Assembly (NCBI RefSeq): GCF_900048895.1
Contig: NZ_LT160635.1
Coordinates: forward strand, 169,439-233,438
Direction of reading: 5' to 3'
Length of the DNA stretch: 64,000 nt
Source of the DNA: Neglectibacter timonensis
Lineage (GTDB): Bacteria; Bacillota; Clostridia; Oscillospirales; Acutalibacteraceae
Positions 33,656 through 42,101 of the stretch are shown here, piece after piece. Positions within the stretch are counted from its first letter, which is position 1; every line of letters begins with the position of its first letter. The notes under the pieces are model-generated. The model was not told the origin of the DNA. It made no database searches and was given only the letters and a program-made list of their open reading frames with translations. A program made the translations under genes and the position numbers.

Positions 33656-33701
33656 GCCCCCGCTCCTTTCGTGCGAGCGGGGGCATGCTGCGGCCTGACG
33701 G
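33656..33701. repeat. Right boundary repeat of the XRE island
   Basis: GCCCCCGCTC-N9-GAGCGGGGGC followed by ATGCTGC-N4-TGACGG, as at 29739-29784. The 9-nt loop is the reverse complement of the left copy's loop (one mismatch), while the ATGCTGC flank keeps the same orientation. Confidence 0.65.
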
Positions 33702-33738
33702 TCGCTACAGGTTTCACTTGGGACGGTCTGCGCCGGAA

Positions 33739-34533
33739 TCAGGAATCCCGCAATTCAATGGGGAACAGGATTCCCGTCTCCAGCTCCTCGGCGCTCTCCA
33801 CGGAATCCTCATCCCTGAGGTAGCGCTCCACAGCAGGGCCGCAGACCCGGTACTCCGGATGGCTGCCCAGCCACCCTGCCAGGGAATCGTAGGCATATTT
33901 CAAGGTTTCATAAGGGCCCGTATGGGTGACGGCGGCATACCGGCCCGCCGGAATCACGCGGATACCGGCGCCGTCCACGTTCACCTGGGCTTGGGCCTCC
34001 ACGTCCATAGACTCATAGGAAAACTCGCTGCCGTGGTACATTTGTTGCGTGAAGCCTGAGCGGGGAATGTTCCGTCTCTTCATCTCCTCCTTCAGCTCCC
34101 GGAACAGCTCGTGGGTCTGACTCACGTCGATGGTGCGGCGCAGGGAAAAGACCCTGTATTCCGGGCAGTCCATAAGGACGACAGGATAGTGCTCCATGGT
34201 AAGTTCCTCCATTCTGATCACGTCTTCCTCCATGCGGCGGATGCTTCGGCGCATCTCGGTCAGCTCCCGGTGGGCCTGGAGCCTGCGGGCGTGAAGCCTG
34301 CGGGCCAGCTCCGCCTCCGGCAGGCCGAGCAGCTCGGGGATACAGGAGAGGGGAAAGCCGTAGCCTTTCAGCTTCTCGATTTTTGCGAGCACCGCAAGCT
34401 GCCGCTCGTCGTAATAGCGGTAGCCGTTTTCTTCCCCGATGCGGGCGGGATGCAGCAGGCCGATTGAGTCGTAATGCCGGAGCATTCTGGCGGAGATATG
34501 GCCCAGCCTGGAAAATTCGCCGATGGTGAGCAT
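33739..34533 (-). CDS. MerR-family regulator with GyrI-like effector domain
   Basis: A 264-residue BmrR/BltR-type regulator: winged HTH (about 1-70, TIGEFSRLGHISARMLRHYDSIGLLHPARIGEENGYRYY), a dimerising coiled coil (about 75-115) and a GyrI-like ligand domain (about 120-264, with GIRVIPAGRYAAVTHTGPYETL). Such proteins bind drugs or lipophilic cations and unwind promoters with long spacers. Start 34533 has AAAGGAAA. Its own promoter has the diagnostic 19-bp spacer (34583-34613). Confidence 0.87.
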   Translation of the reverse strand: MLTIGEFSRLGHISARMLRHYDSIGLLHPARIGEENGYRYYDERQLAVLAKIEKLKGYGFPLSCIPELLGLPEAELARRLHARRLQAHRELTEMRRSIRRMEEDVIRMEELTMEHYPVVLMDCPEYRVFSLRRTIDVSQTHELFRELKEEMKRRNIPRSGFTQQMYHGSEFSYESMDVEAQAQVNVDGAGIRVIPAGRYAAVTHTGPYETLKYAYDSLAGWLGSHPEYRVCGPAVERYLRDEDSVESAEELETGILFPIELRDS

Positions 34534-34582
34534 GATCGTTTCCTTTCTTTCCGATTTTTGATGGAGGACCGGTCCTGCTAAG

Positions 34583-34613
34583 AGCATACACCTTCTCACT
34601 GTGGCAAGGTCAA
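34583..34613 (-). promoter_or_regulatory. MerR-type autoregulated promoter
   Basis: Minus strand TTGACC (34613-34608), 19-bp spacer, TATGCT (34588-34583). The spacer carries ACCTT...AAGGT arms, the MerR operator layout. Confidence 0.7.
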
Positions 34614-34774
34614 GCGTTTTTTCAATTTTCTATATAAATGTTTCCGCTCTCTTTTTTTACAAAAGCCCCCCGCCGCGTTCCGCAGGATGAGAACAAGGCG
34701 CCGGGAAAGCCCGTCCCCTGGATTACGTGCCGGGCACAAAATCAGACAAAGACAAATTGCCGCAGACAGCAGGA

Positions 34775-34809
34775 AAGGGAACAGGCATTTCGTTTGCCTG
34801 TTCCCTTTT
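34775..34809. terminator. Bidirectional intrinsic terminator
   Basis: AAAGGGAACAGGCA pairs with TGCCTGTTCCCTTT; A-run and T-run on either side. It serves the CotJC-type gene on the minus strand. Confidence 0.75.
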
Positions 34810-34861
34810 CTTCCTGCCGGTCAAAAGAACGGCCGGTGTGATGAGCACGGGGTTCAGCCCG

Positions 34862-35530
34862 TCAGATTTTGAACTCGGGGGGCTGTGTCTTGGCCGGGTC
34901 GAAGTTCTGGCCGCCGGGGCGGGACAGATCGAAATAGATGCGGGAATCCACGGTTTCTCCCCAATGCTTCTGAGACTGGGATTTATCCTGTACCTTATTG
35001 AAGGCCTCCCGGAACATGGTATTATGGGCCTCCTCCCGGTTCAGCAGGAAATCGATGGTCTCCCGCACGCCTTTATCGTCGATCTGCCGGTACAGGTACT
35101 GGTAGACCACCTTGGCGCGCTGCTCGGCGGCGATATCGGAGAGGATGTCTGCCGCGGCGTCTCCGGTTTCGTTGACATAGGCGGCGGTCCACAGGTAGCC
35201 GCTGGCATTGGAGAGCATGGGCGTCAGCCCTGTGAGCACGTGGGCCTCCACATTGCCGATGGTGGCGTTCATGGCGTCCAGGTCATGACCGTTGAGCATA
35301 TTGACGCAGGCGCTCACCATTTCCAGATGGCAGAGCTCCTCGGCTGCCACGTCGAGAAACAGGTCCTTGATCTCCGGGTCTTTAATGCGCATGCTCTGGG
35401 ACAGGTACTGCAGGGCGCTTTTCAGCTCGCCCTGAGGGCCGCCCAGCTGCTCCTGCAGCAGCGCAGCGTAATTGGGGTTCGGCCTATCCACTCGCACAGG
35501 ATGCAGGTATTCCTTTTCATGCTTGAACAT
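34862..35530 (-). CDS. cotJC: Manganese catalase family protein, CotJC type
   Basis: A 222-residue di-manganese catalase-fold protein. Ferritin-like helices carry GGPQGELKSALQYLSQSM (first Glu), FLDVAAEELCHLEMV (ExxH) and NREEAHNTMF (second ExxH), and MLSNASGYLWTAAYVNETGD is the family signature. CotJC is a spore-coat component in Bacillales and Clostridia, so the host probably sporulates, though vegetative catalases share the fold. cotJA/cotJB are not adjacent. AGGAGG precedes ATG 35530; an inverted GAAAGAAAGCGG repeat lies upstream. Confidence 0.88.
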   Translation of the reverse strand: MFKHEKEYLHPVRVDRPNPNYAALLQEQLGGPQGELKSALQYLSQSMRIKDPEIKDLFLDVAAEELCHLEMVSACVNMLNGHDLDAMNATIGNVEAHVLTGLTPMLSNASGYLWTAAYVNETGDAAADILSDIAAEQRAKVVYQYLYRQIDDKGVRETIDFLLNREEAHNTMFREAFNKVQDKSQSQKHWGETVDSRIYFDLSRPGGQNFDPAKTQPPEFKI

Positions 35531-35579
35531 AGAGAAAACCTCCTTTGGTGTTTCTCCTAGGATTTGCAAAAAAAGAAAT

Positions 35580-36115
35580 TTTATTCCCGCTTTCTTTCGC
35601 CGCTTTCTTTCGCAGAAAGCTTGGCAAAGAACCTTATGCTCCAGCCCTTCAGCAAAAGATGCTCTCACTTCGTTCGGGCCGGAAGAAGCCCGGTACTTTC
35701 CGCAGGAAAGGCGGCGCTGCGTGCCGGTGGCACGTGTCCAGCGCTGTTCTCCGCTGTCGCGTCGGTCGGTCTTACCGGTCCCCACCGGGGACCAAGACCC
35801 GTAGCGGAGCGGAGACCGCTTCGCGTTCGGGGGGTTCTTCCCGAAGATCTCCGAACAGAGTGAGGAGATCTTTTGCTTCCGGGCTGGAGAAAGGGCTTTT
35901 GCCTTCCCCTTGAGGGGAGAGGGGAAACAGATTCCCTGCGGGAATCTGCTGGATGAGGTGGAAAGCTTCCCGCTTACACTGCAGCGGCAGAATGCGGGCG
36001 GAAGATGGTCGAACTTCGTTCGAGCATCTTTTTGCCACCTCATCAGTCACCTCGGTGAAGATATCTGAACAGAGTGAGGATATCTTTTTGACAGCTTCCC
36101 CTCAAGGGGAAGCCT
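35580..36115. repeat. Largest mosaic interspersed repeat block
   Basis: From left to right: inverted GCTTTCTTTCGCAGAAAGC module, inverted GAGCATCTTTTGCT module, a GGTCCCCACCGGGGACCAAG hairpin (about 35777), GAAGATCTCCGAACAGAGTG (35844), CCCCTTGAGGGGAGAGGGG, CAGATTCCCTGCGGGAATCT (35929-35948), GATGAGGTGGAAAGCTTCCC, the CGAACTTCGTTCG palindrome, a second GAAGATATCTGAACAGAGTG (36057) and CTTCCCCTCAAGGGGAAG. Bases 35918-35982 are almost identical to 59683-59747. No gene in the 612-bp gap. Confidence 0.88.
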
Positions 36116-36142
36116 ACCTTCTCCTGTGCGGCGGCTAGGGGA

Positions 36143-36391
36143 CTATTTCAGGATCAGCCGGGTTTCCCCGGGGTTCAGGGCGGGGAGCTTTGTGCGGATA
36201 CGGGGATGGGTGAGCTCCTGCCTGACCATGTCCCGCAGCAGGGTACCCCGGTTGTAGCCGTGGACAACGCGCAGCTCGGTCACGCTTTCCGGGCTGTGGG
36301 AAAGCCAGTTGAGCAGCAGCTCCCTGGCCTGCTCCGCCGAGGTGCCGTGCAGATCCACCGTCATGACGGAGCCGTTCCGGCTAAAACGCAT
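36143..36391 (-). CDS. Smr-domain protein
   Basis: An 82-residue stand-alone Smr domain as found at the C-terminus of MutS2: MTVDLHGTSAEQARELLLNWL contains the DLHG motif and LRVVHGYNRGTLLRDMV the HGxGxG-like loop (HGYNRG). Smr domains nick or cleave DNA or RNA; solo versions are poorly understood and Clostridial ones often have altered loops, as here. Start ATG 36391 with GGAGAG upstream. Confidence 0.8.
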   Translation of the reverse strand: MRFSRNGSVMTVDLHGTSAEQARELLLNWLSHSPESVTELRVVHGYNRGTLLRDMVRQELTHPRIRTKLPALNPGETRLILK

Positions 36392-36588
36392 GCGGATCTC
36401 TCCTTTTTTCCAAAATAGCCGCTGCCCCCAGGGGACGCCGTTTTTCTCCGGAACAGACGGCAGTGCTTTTCTTTGGTCTGATTATAGCACGGCGCGCCGG
36501 GAAAGGCCAGCCACAGGATGGGCGCGGGGAGGAAACCCTGTGGGAAAAGGAAAAATAGGAAATTCCAGAGAAAACAACAAAAAACCTC

Positions 36589-36619
36589 TTGACATAAACT
36601 TCACTTTAGGTTCTATGAT
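36589..36619 (+). promoter_or_regulatory. MerR-type long-spacer promoter before DUF362 gene
   Basis: TTGACA (36589-36594), 19-bp spacer, TATGAT (36614-36619). The spacer contains AAACTTCACTTTAGGTT, a weak dyad of the AACTT...AGGTT kind seen at promoters bound by NmlR/AdhR-like MerR proteins. Nothing else is visible in the 324-bp gap. Confidence 0.6.
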
Positions 36620-36715
36620 AGAAGGGACAGCAGCCGGGAGGACGGTTCTGCTGGCAGTGGGCACGGCCCGCGTGGAAAGTCAGAACAAATTCAGAAGAAG
36701 GAAGGTTCGAAACAG

Positions 36716-37582
36716 ATGGAAAAGGCAAAGGTTTACTTTACGAAGGCGCTTACGCCGGAAGCGGTAATCAAGCTGTACGACGTGCTGGGCGCGGAGCTGC
36801 CCGGCAAGGTGGCGGTGAAGGTGCATTCTGGCGAGGTGGGAAACCAGAACTTCATCCGTCCCGCGTTTTTCAAGCCTGTGATCGACCATGTGAAAGGCGT
36901 CATCGTGGAGTGCAACACAGCCTATGAGGGGAAGCGCAGCACCACGGAGGATCACTGGGAAACCATGAAGCTGCACGGCTGGACGGATGTGGCGGAAGTG
37001 GACATCATGGACGCCGAAGGCGACATGACCCTGCCTGTGCCGGAAGGAAAGCGCATTCAGGAAAACTATGTGGGGGCGCATTTGGAGAGATATGATTCCA
37101 TGCTGGTGCTCTCCCATTTCAAGGGCCACCCCATGGGCGGCTTCGGTGGGGCGCTGAAGAACATCTCCATCGGCATTGCCTCCGCCTACGGAAAGGCCGT
37201 GATCCACGGCGCGGGCAAGGCGGAGGAGATTTGGACCGCGGATCACGATTCCTTCCTGGAGTCCATGGCGGACGCGGATCAGTCCATTGTGAAGCATTTC
37301 AAGGGCAACATGGCCTTTATCAACGTGATGTGCAATATGTCTGTGGACTGCGACTGCTGCGCGGTGGCGGAGGATCCCAAAGCGGCGGACATCGGCATCC
37401 TTTCCTCTCTGGACCCCGTGGCTCTGGACCAGGCCTGCCTGGACCTGGTATACCAGGCGGACGACCCCGGCAAGGCGGATCTGATCGAGCGCATCGAATC
37501 CCGCAACGGCGTGCATACGGTGGAGGCCGCCGCGGCGCTGGGCGTGGGCAGCAGGGAGTACGAGCTGGTTTCTTTGGACTGA
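36716..37582 (+). CDS. DUF362-domain protein
   Basis: A 288-residue DUF362 protein: KVAVKVHSGEVGNQNFIRP opens it, LSHFKGHPMGGFGGALKNISIGIAS is the family hallmark, and a CNMSVDCDCC cluster (about 203-212) is the CxxxxxCxCC pattern that could bind an Fe-S cluster. The usual downstream 4Fe-4S ferredoxin repeats are absent, so this is the short form. Function in electron transfer is inferred. Its promoter has a 19-bp spacer, suggesting MerR-type activation. A terminator follows at 37688. Confidence 0.85.
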   Translation: MEKAKVYFTKALTPEAVIKLYDVLGAELPGKVAVKVHSGEVGNQNFIRPAFFKPVIDHVKGVIVECNTAYEGKRSTTEDHWETMKLHGWTDVAEVDIMDAEGDMTLPVPEGKRIQENYVGAHLERYDSMLVLSHFKGHPMGGFGGALKNISIGIASAYGKAVIHGAGKAEEIWTADHDSFLESMADADQSIVKHFKGNMAFINVMCNMSVDCDCCAVAEDPKAADIGILSSLDPVALDQACLDLVYQADDPGKADLIERIESRNGVHTVEAAAALGVGSREYELVSLD

Positions 37583-37687
37583 AACAAGCCGGCTTCACTT
37601 GCGCCCGGTGAGCTTCCGGATGCTTTTCTGTCCTGACCGCAGGCGGAGGCCTGAGAGCTGGGGGAAGCTGTTTTAAAGGACAATGAA

Positions 37688-37733
37688 AAATCCCGGCGGA
37701 ACCCTTTACGGGGGTTCCGCCGGGATTCTTTTC
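37688..37733 (+). terminator. Intrinsic terminator after DUF362 gene
   Basis: A 16-bp stem AATCCCGGCGGAACCC/GGGTTCCGCCGGGATT, then TCTTTTCG. Confidence 0.85.
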
Positions 37734-37770
37734 GTCTGCAAGGGGGGACTGTTTCCTGTGCCGCAGTGGG

Positions 37771-39720
37771 TCAGGCGTACAGGCTCTCCAGCAGCTGGTA
37801 GGTAGAGGTCATGGAAGACGTGACGGTGCAGGAGAGGGAGCTGCACAGGACAAAGGACTGTCCTTCTATGGACTTCTCCGATTTCAGGCCGCCCCGGGCC
37901 GTAAAGTGCTTGCCCTCCGAATACATGATTTCATAGGTGTCGCCGGCGTCGCTGCCGTCTTCCGCCAGATAACGCCCGTTCCGGAAGTCGTCCAGCAGGC
38001 ACTGCTCCAGCTGTTTCCGGAAATCGGATTCATTCTTCAGGCCCGAAAACTCCACGGTGTCGGAGCCTGGGTTCGTGGAGACAGCCTGCTTTTCGCCGCC
38101 GTTTTCCGGCTCTTCGTTGGCGTAGTGGGTCACCCAGGAGGCGGCGTCCACGGCGTTGACCGGGAAGAGGCCTCTGATATACTCATCGCTGGTGAGCACC
38201 TTATCGGTCAGCTGTTTTCCTTCCAGATAGAGGGCTTTCGCCTCGTCTCCGGCATTGGAGAAGAGCACATAGGACCGGTCGGTGGTATTGTCGGAATTTG
38301 AAAGCTCATAGCAAAGGGTATAGCGGTACAAGGACGGTTCCGGCAGACTGTTGCGGCCGATCAGGTAGGGGAACTGCCTTGTGCGCTCATAGGCGATGAA
38401 TTTCTCGTTGGCCTGGCGCACCTGGTCGATCAGCTCCGGATTCTGCACGGCGGCACGGATGGTTTCATAGACGCGGTCCCGCTCCGGCTTGGCAGCCTCC
38501 TGCTCCGTCAGTACCGGGGTTTCAGCCATATAAGAATAGACGTTGTTATTGAAAGCGCCGGCGTTTTCAATCTGCAGGGACGGGGGCACATAGGTGTCCA
38601 TGCCGAAAGCGCCCAGGCTCACCGTGAGGGTGAAGGCCAGGAACACGGCCAGCACGCCGCAGTAAGGGATGCTGTGACGGAACAGCTGCTTCAGGCTCTT
38701 CCAGTAGAGCAGCTCCGTCACCAGATAGGCCAGCGCGGAGAAGAGCAGCGCGCCCAGGTAGTAGGAGAGGGTGCTGTTGGTCAGCTGGAACAGCAGATAG
38801 CCGAAGCAGAGCCCGCCTGCCGCGCAGGAAAAGATGCGGATAACCACCTTGGAGGGGCCGAAGGAGACGGAGCTTTCCGCGCTCTCGCTTTTGCGGCGGC
38901 GGTACATGGCCGCGGCGCCCAGCAGAAGGGCGGCGGTCAGGGCGACCCACCACAGGGAGAAAAGCCACTGGAAGGTGTAGAAGCTGGACTGCACGTAGGC
39001 GGCTGCCAGCGGGCTCAGCGCGCCCACAAGGTACGGGGAATAGTTGAGATAGATGCCGGGAATGGTATTGTTGATGACCGCTGTGCCCACAAAAATCAGC
39101 GCGGGCCAGGTGACGGAAATCAGCACGATGGAGACCAGCGTATCCATGGTGGAGCCGCTGCACACCGCCACAAACACGGTGAAGGAGAACACCGCCGCCG
39201 TCATGACCAGGAGCTGCGTCAGGATGGAGAACAGCAGGGTCAAAACCTCCGGTGCGAGCACCCCGAAGCAGGCTGCCACAATCCCCTGCAGCAGGACGGC
39301 CAGCAGCAGCGGCGCGTAGAGGCAGAGGTAGCCCGAGAGGAACCTGCCGTAAAACAGGGCCGTCCGGCTGACGGGCATGGCGTGGAACAGGTCCACCTCC
39401 CGCTTTCTGTGCAGGAAGCCGAAATTGGTCAGGGTAAAGATCAGGGCGAAGAGGATCATGGCGGAAACGCCCAGGATAGTGGTGGCCGCCCGGGTGGAGA
39501 TGACCACGTTGTTCACCGTGATTTCATAGAGCTGGGCCTCCGACATCCCTTCATAGTAATAGTTGTTTCTGCCGGAAAGGGTGAACAGCAGAAGGACCGG
39601 ATAGGACAGCAGCAGGATGGCGGCATAGACGGCCGTGATGCCGGCGGAACGCCGCAGCTGCCAGCGGAACACGCCCAGAATCTGCCTGCCGGGGCTAACC
39701 GACGATGTTGTTGATGTCAT
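37771..39720 (-). CDS. ABC-2 type transporter permease
   Basis: A 649-residue membrane protein with about 12 hydrophobic segments; the first half contains FGFLHRKREVDLFHAMPVSRTALFYGRFLSGYL, the coupling region found in YtrC/YtrD-like ABC-2 permeases, and the C-terminal 200 residues are mostly extracytoplasmic with a beta-rich look. Start 39720 (GGAGGCGGC upstream) overlaps the ATPase gene by 26 bp. With the ATPase and the YtrA-like regulator it forms a peptide-antibiotic-type transport operon. Confidence 0.82.
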   Translation of the reverse strand: MTSTTSSVSPGRQILGVFRWQLRRSAGITAVYAAILLLSYPVLLLFTLSGRNNYYYEGMSEAQLYEITVNNVVISTRAATTILGVSAMILFALIFTLTNFGFLHRKREVDLFHAMPVSRTALFYGRFLSGYLCLYAPLLLAVLLQGIVAACFGVLAPEVLTLLFSILTQLLVMTAAVFSFTVFVAVCSGSTMDTLVSIVLISVTWPALIFVGTAVINNTIPGIYLNYSPYLVGALSPLAAAYVQSSFYTFQWLFSLWWVALTAALLLGAAAMYRRRKSESAESSVSFGPSKVVIRIFSCAAGGLCFGYLLFQLTNSTLSYYLGALLFSALAYLVTELLYWKSLKQLFRHSIPYCGVLAVFLAFTLTVSLGAFGMDTYVPPSLQIENAGAFNNNVYSYMAETPVLTEQEAAKPERDRVYETIRAAVQNPELIDQVRQANEKFIAYERTRQFPYLIGRNSLPEPSLYRYTLCYELSNSDNTTDRSYVLFSNAGDEAKALYLEGKQLTDKVLTSDEYIRGLFPVNAVDAASWVTHYANEEPENGGEKQAVSTNPGSDTVEFSGLKNESDFRKQLEQCLLDDFRNGRYLAEDGSDAGDTYEIMYSEGKHFTARGGLKSEKSIEGQSFVLCSSLSCTVTSSMTSTYQLLESLYA

Positions 39721-40597
39721 AACCTGCCGCCTCCATTTCACTGATAAATACCTCTTCCAGAGAGAGGGGAACCGCCTCCTGGAACTGAGGGCCGAATTGC
39801 TCTAAAGCGCCGAGAATTTCTTCCAGTTCGCCCCGGGCCACAAAGGAGAGCACAGAGCCGGAACGCTCCCAGCTGACAATGTCGATTTTTTCCTTCATTT
39901 TGGGGAGTTCCGGCATATCCAGGAACACGGCCTGGATGCGGTGGATGCCCAGGCGAAGGGAATCCAGCTCCTTCTCCAGCAGCACGCCGCCCCGGTGCAG
40001 CAGGGCGATGGTGTCGCAGAAATCCTCCAGCTCCCGCAAGTTGTGGGAGGCGATGAGCACCGTCATTCCCCGGTCCGCCACCTCGCCGGCGATGAGCTTT
40101 TTCAAAAGCTGCCGCACCACCGGGTCCAGCCCGTCGAAAATTTCATCCAGCAGGAAATAATCGGGCCGGGTGGACAGGGCCGCGATCAGGGCGGCCTGGC
40201 GCTGCATGCCCTTGCTCATATCCTTGAGCTTATCCTTCCTGTTGATGGGGAACATGGCGCACAGCCGGTCGAAGGTCTTGTCGTCCCAGCCGGGGTAGAA
40301 ATCCCGCAGGAGGCTTTTCAGATCCTCCAGGGTGGACTGGGGCGGGAAATAGGGATAATCTGAAATAAAAAACAGCCGGGACTTGATTTCTGTGTGCTCA
40401 TAGGGCGGGCTGCCCTCAAAAAACACGTTCCCGCCGTCGGGACGGTACACCCCCGCCAGGGTGCGCAGCAGCGTGGATTTTCCCGCGCCGTTGGAACCCA
40501 CCAAACCGAAAATACTGCCTGTGGGAATCTCAAAGGAGACGCCGTTAAGGGCTGTAAACGAGCCGAATTTTTTGGTGAGCGTTTTGATTTCAATCAT
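39695..40597 (-). CDS. ABC transporter ATPase (YtrB-like)
   Basis: A 300-residue ATPase: Walker A GSNGAGKST (about 36-44), signature variant MSKGMQRQ (in place of LSGGQ), Walker B YFLLDEIFDGLDP, H-loop IASHNLREL. The SKGM signature is typical of YtrB/BcrA-like ABC-2 partners. It overlaps the GntR gene by 8 bp upstream and the permease downstream. Confidence 0.88.
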   Translation of the reverse strand: MIEIKTLTKKFGSFTALNGVSFEIPTGSIFGLVGSNGAGKSTLLRTLAGVYRPDGGNVFFEGSPPYEHTEIKSRLFFISDYPYFPPQSTLEDLKSLLRDFYPGWDDKTFDRLCAMFPINRKDKLKDMSKGMQRQAALIAALSTRPDYFLLDEIFDGLDPVVRQLLKKLIAGEVADRGMTVLIASHNLRELEDFCDTIALLHRGGVLLEKELDSLRLGIHRIQAVFLDMPELPKMKEKIDIVSWERSGSVLSFVARGELEEILGALEQFGPQFQEAVPLSLEEVFISEMEAAGYDINNIVG

Positions 40598-40976
40598 GCT
40601 TTTCACTCTCCTTCCTCCTGCTGTCTTCCGCCTGTACGGCGCTGAGGAGCTCCCCGAGGGCCACTCCACAGTCCAGCGCCTCCCGGGCGCTGACGCGGAC
40701 CTTTTGAACCGCCTCTTCCCGCTGTTTGTCCACAGCGTTCTGTTCCCCGGTGAGAAAAGAACCCTTTCCCGGCAGGGAGCAGATGACCCCGTCCCGCTCC
40801 AGAAGGCCGTAGGCCTTCTGCACCGTGTTGGGGTTGACGCCCAGCTCCTGGGCCACGGAACGTACCGACGGAAGCTGTCCATCCCCGCCGAAAGCCCCTG
40901 CCGCCGCCATTTTCACAATGCCGCGGTAGATTTGGTCATAGATCGGCAGCCCGCTTTTGTAATCGATGCGGAGCAC
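40590..40976 (-). CDS. GntR-family regulator, YtrA type
   Basis: A 128-residue short GntR protein: winged HTH (about 8-75, LPIYDQIYRGIVKMAAAGAFGGDGQLPSVRSVAQELGVNPNTVQKAYGLLERDGVI) and only a short helical dimerisation tail, the YtrA subfamily. GTG start 40976 follows GGAGGTGAT. First gene of the ABC operon, under a promoter with a TACTA...TAGTA operator. Confidence 0.88.
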   Translation of the reverse strand: MLRIDYKSGLPIYDQIYRGIVKMAAAGAFGGDGQLPSVRSVAQELGVNPNTVQKAYGLLERDGVICSLPGKGSFLTGEQNAVDKQREEAVQKVRVSAREALDCGVALGELLSAVQAEDSRRKESEKHD

Positions 40977-41022
40977 AGTATCACCTCCACTGAATCCTGT
41001 TGCTGTATTATATATTCTAACC

Positions 41023-41076
41023 GTACTATTATATTTAGTACAGTTAGAGTATAGCACCCGCCCACGCAGGTGTCAA
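41023..41076 (-). promoter_or_regulatory. Promoter and operator of the YtrA-like ABC operon
   Basis: Minus strand TTGACA (41076-41071), 17-bp spacer, TATACT (41053-41048). Immediately downstream, GTACTA-N7-TAGTAC (41023-41041) is an exact inverted repeat of the kind bound by YtrA-type GntR repressors, at about +7 to +25. Confidence 0.8.
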
Positions 41077-41149
41077 GGAAAAATTTACGAAAAAAATGGA
41101 GGCCGTTTCAGAGGCGAAACGGCCTGTGCCGGGCCCTGGAGGTTCGGGG

Positions 41150-41506
41150 TCAGGGGCGGGGGTTCCCTTTGGGGCGGCGGGGGGAGGTGAGGCGGAAGCT
41201 TTCCTCCGTCATGCGCAGCAGCTCCTCCTCCGGCACGTCGGATTCCAGGTACACGGTGTTCCAGTGGGTTTTGTTCATGTGGTATCCGGGCCGCACGCCG
41301 GTATAGGCGCTGCGGAGCAGGTCCGCCTCCATGGGGCTGCATTTCAGATTCACCGCGTCCCGGCCGTCCACCTTCATCACCAGGGCAAACCATTTCCGGC
41401 TGTCCCAATGGCGGGCCACCCAGCTTTGGAAGTCCTCGGGGAAGGGCTGGTCCACCACGGCGCCGGGGAGTCCGGCGCAATAGTTCAGGTAAGCTTCCCT
41501 CGTCAT
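41150..41506 (-). CDS. MmcQ/YjbR-family protein
   Basis: A 118-residue CyaY-like fold protein: PGAVVDQPFPEDFQSWVARH, KWFALVMKVDGRDAVNLKCSP, GVRPGYHMNKTHWNTVYLESDVPEEELLRMTEESFRLT are the successive family motifs. Thought to bind DNA; function unknown. Single gene, probably separate from the ABC operon because of the intervening promoter. Confidence 0.83.
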   Translation of the reverse strand: MTREAYLNYCAGLPGAVVDQPFPEDFQSWVARHWDSRKWFALVMKVDGRDAVNLKCSPMEADLLRSAYTGVRPGYHMNKTHWNTVYLESDVPEEELLRMTEESFRLTSPRRPKGNPRP

Positions 41507-41738
41507 AAGCAGGTCTCCTCACTATATAATCTCGTATAATGTATTTGCGGTATTTTTGATAAGGACATCGTAGAAAAACTTGTTATCCCGTAATGGATAT
41601 GGGATAATGAACGCAATAGATGTGAATGAACTAGATAGCGAACCATTCGGACACGCTGCATATCTAACGAGGTTGTATTGCCGTAAGAATCAGAGGGTAA
41701 CCCTGTCTGTATATCTTTGCATGGGAGGGCTCTTGTTG

Positions 41739-42022
41739 TTTTACTGTAGCATCGACATTGCTAAGCGCAATCACGAAGCTTCAGTTATTGACGCCGAAGG
41801 GAAACCGCTGCTAGACAGCGTGACCATAATCAACACTCAAAAGGGTTGCACAAAGCTGTTTTCACCGAATGAACCGGCAGCCACGTCCCGAAGTTCTTTC
41901 TCTTTTTTCTCTCTAAACCGGCCATGACTGGCTTTGTTCAACAAATTGGTCAACTTGCGGGTGGAGGCAGCAAGCATATTCTCCAGCGTTGGACATTGCA
42001 CCAATAGTCCTTTTGAGGTCAC
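41739..42022. pseudogene. IS110-family transposase remnants in opposite orientations
   Basis: Plus strand 41739-41861 encodes FYCSIDIAKRNHEASVIDAEGKPLLDS and TQKGCTKLF, the first catalytic (DEDD) segment of an IS110 transposase. Minus strand about 42010-41865 encodes CPTLENMLAASTRKLTNLLNKASHGRFREKKEKELRDVA, a middle IS110 segment. They meet head to head near 41862, so the element is deleted and internally inverted. The frame reported at 41580-41927 is not a working gene. The surrounding 41507-42101 holds nothing else. Confidence 0.7.
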
Positions 42023-42101
42023 GCCTTAGAGAGAACAGGCCGTATGAAGCAACGCCGTCGAAGAAAAAACCAAGAATGACAAATAAAAGTGAGGAAACAT
42101 T

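Noticed and set aside
41580-41927. 115-residue frame as a working gene
   Set aside because: Only its middle third resembles IS110 transposase and the end is antisense of another IS110 piece; treated as a remnant.
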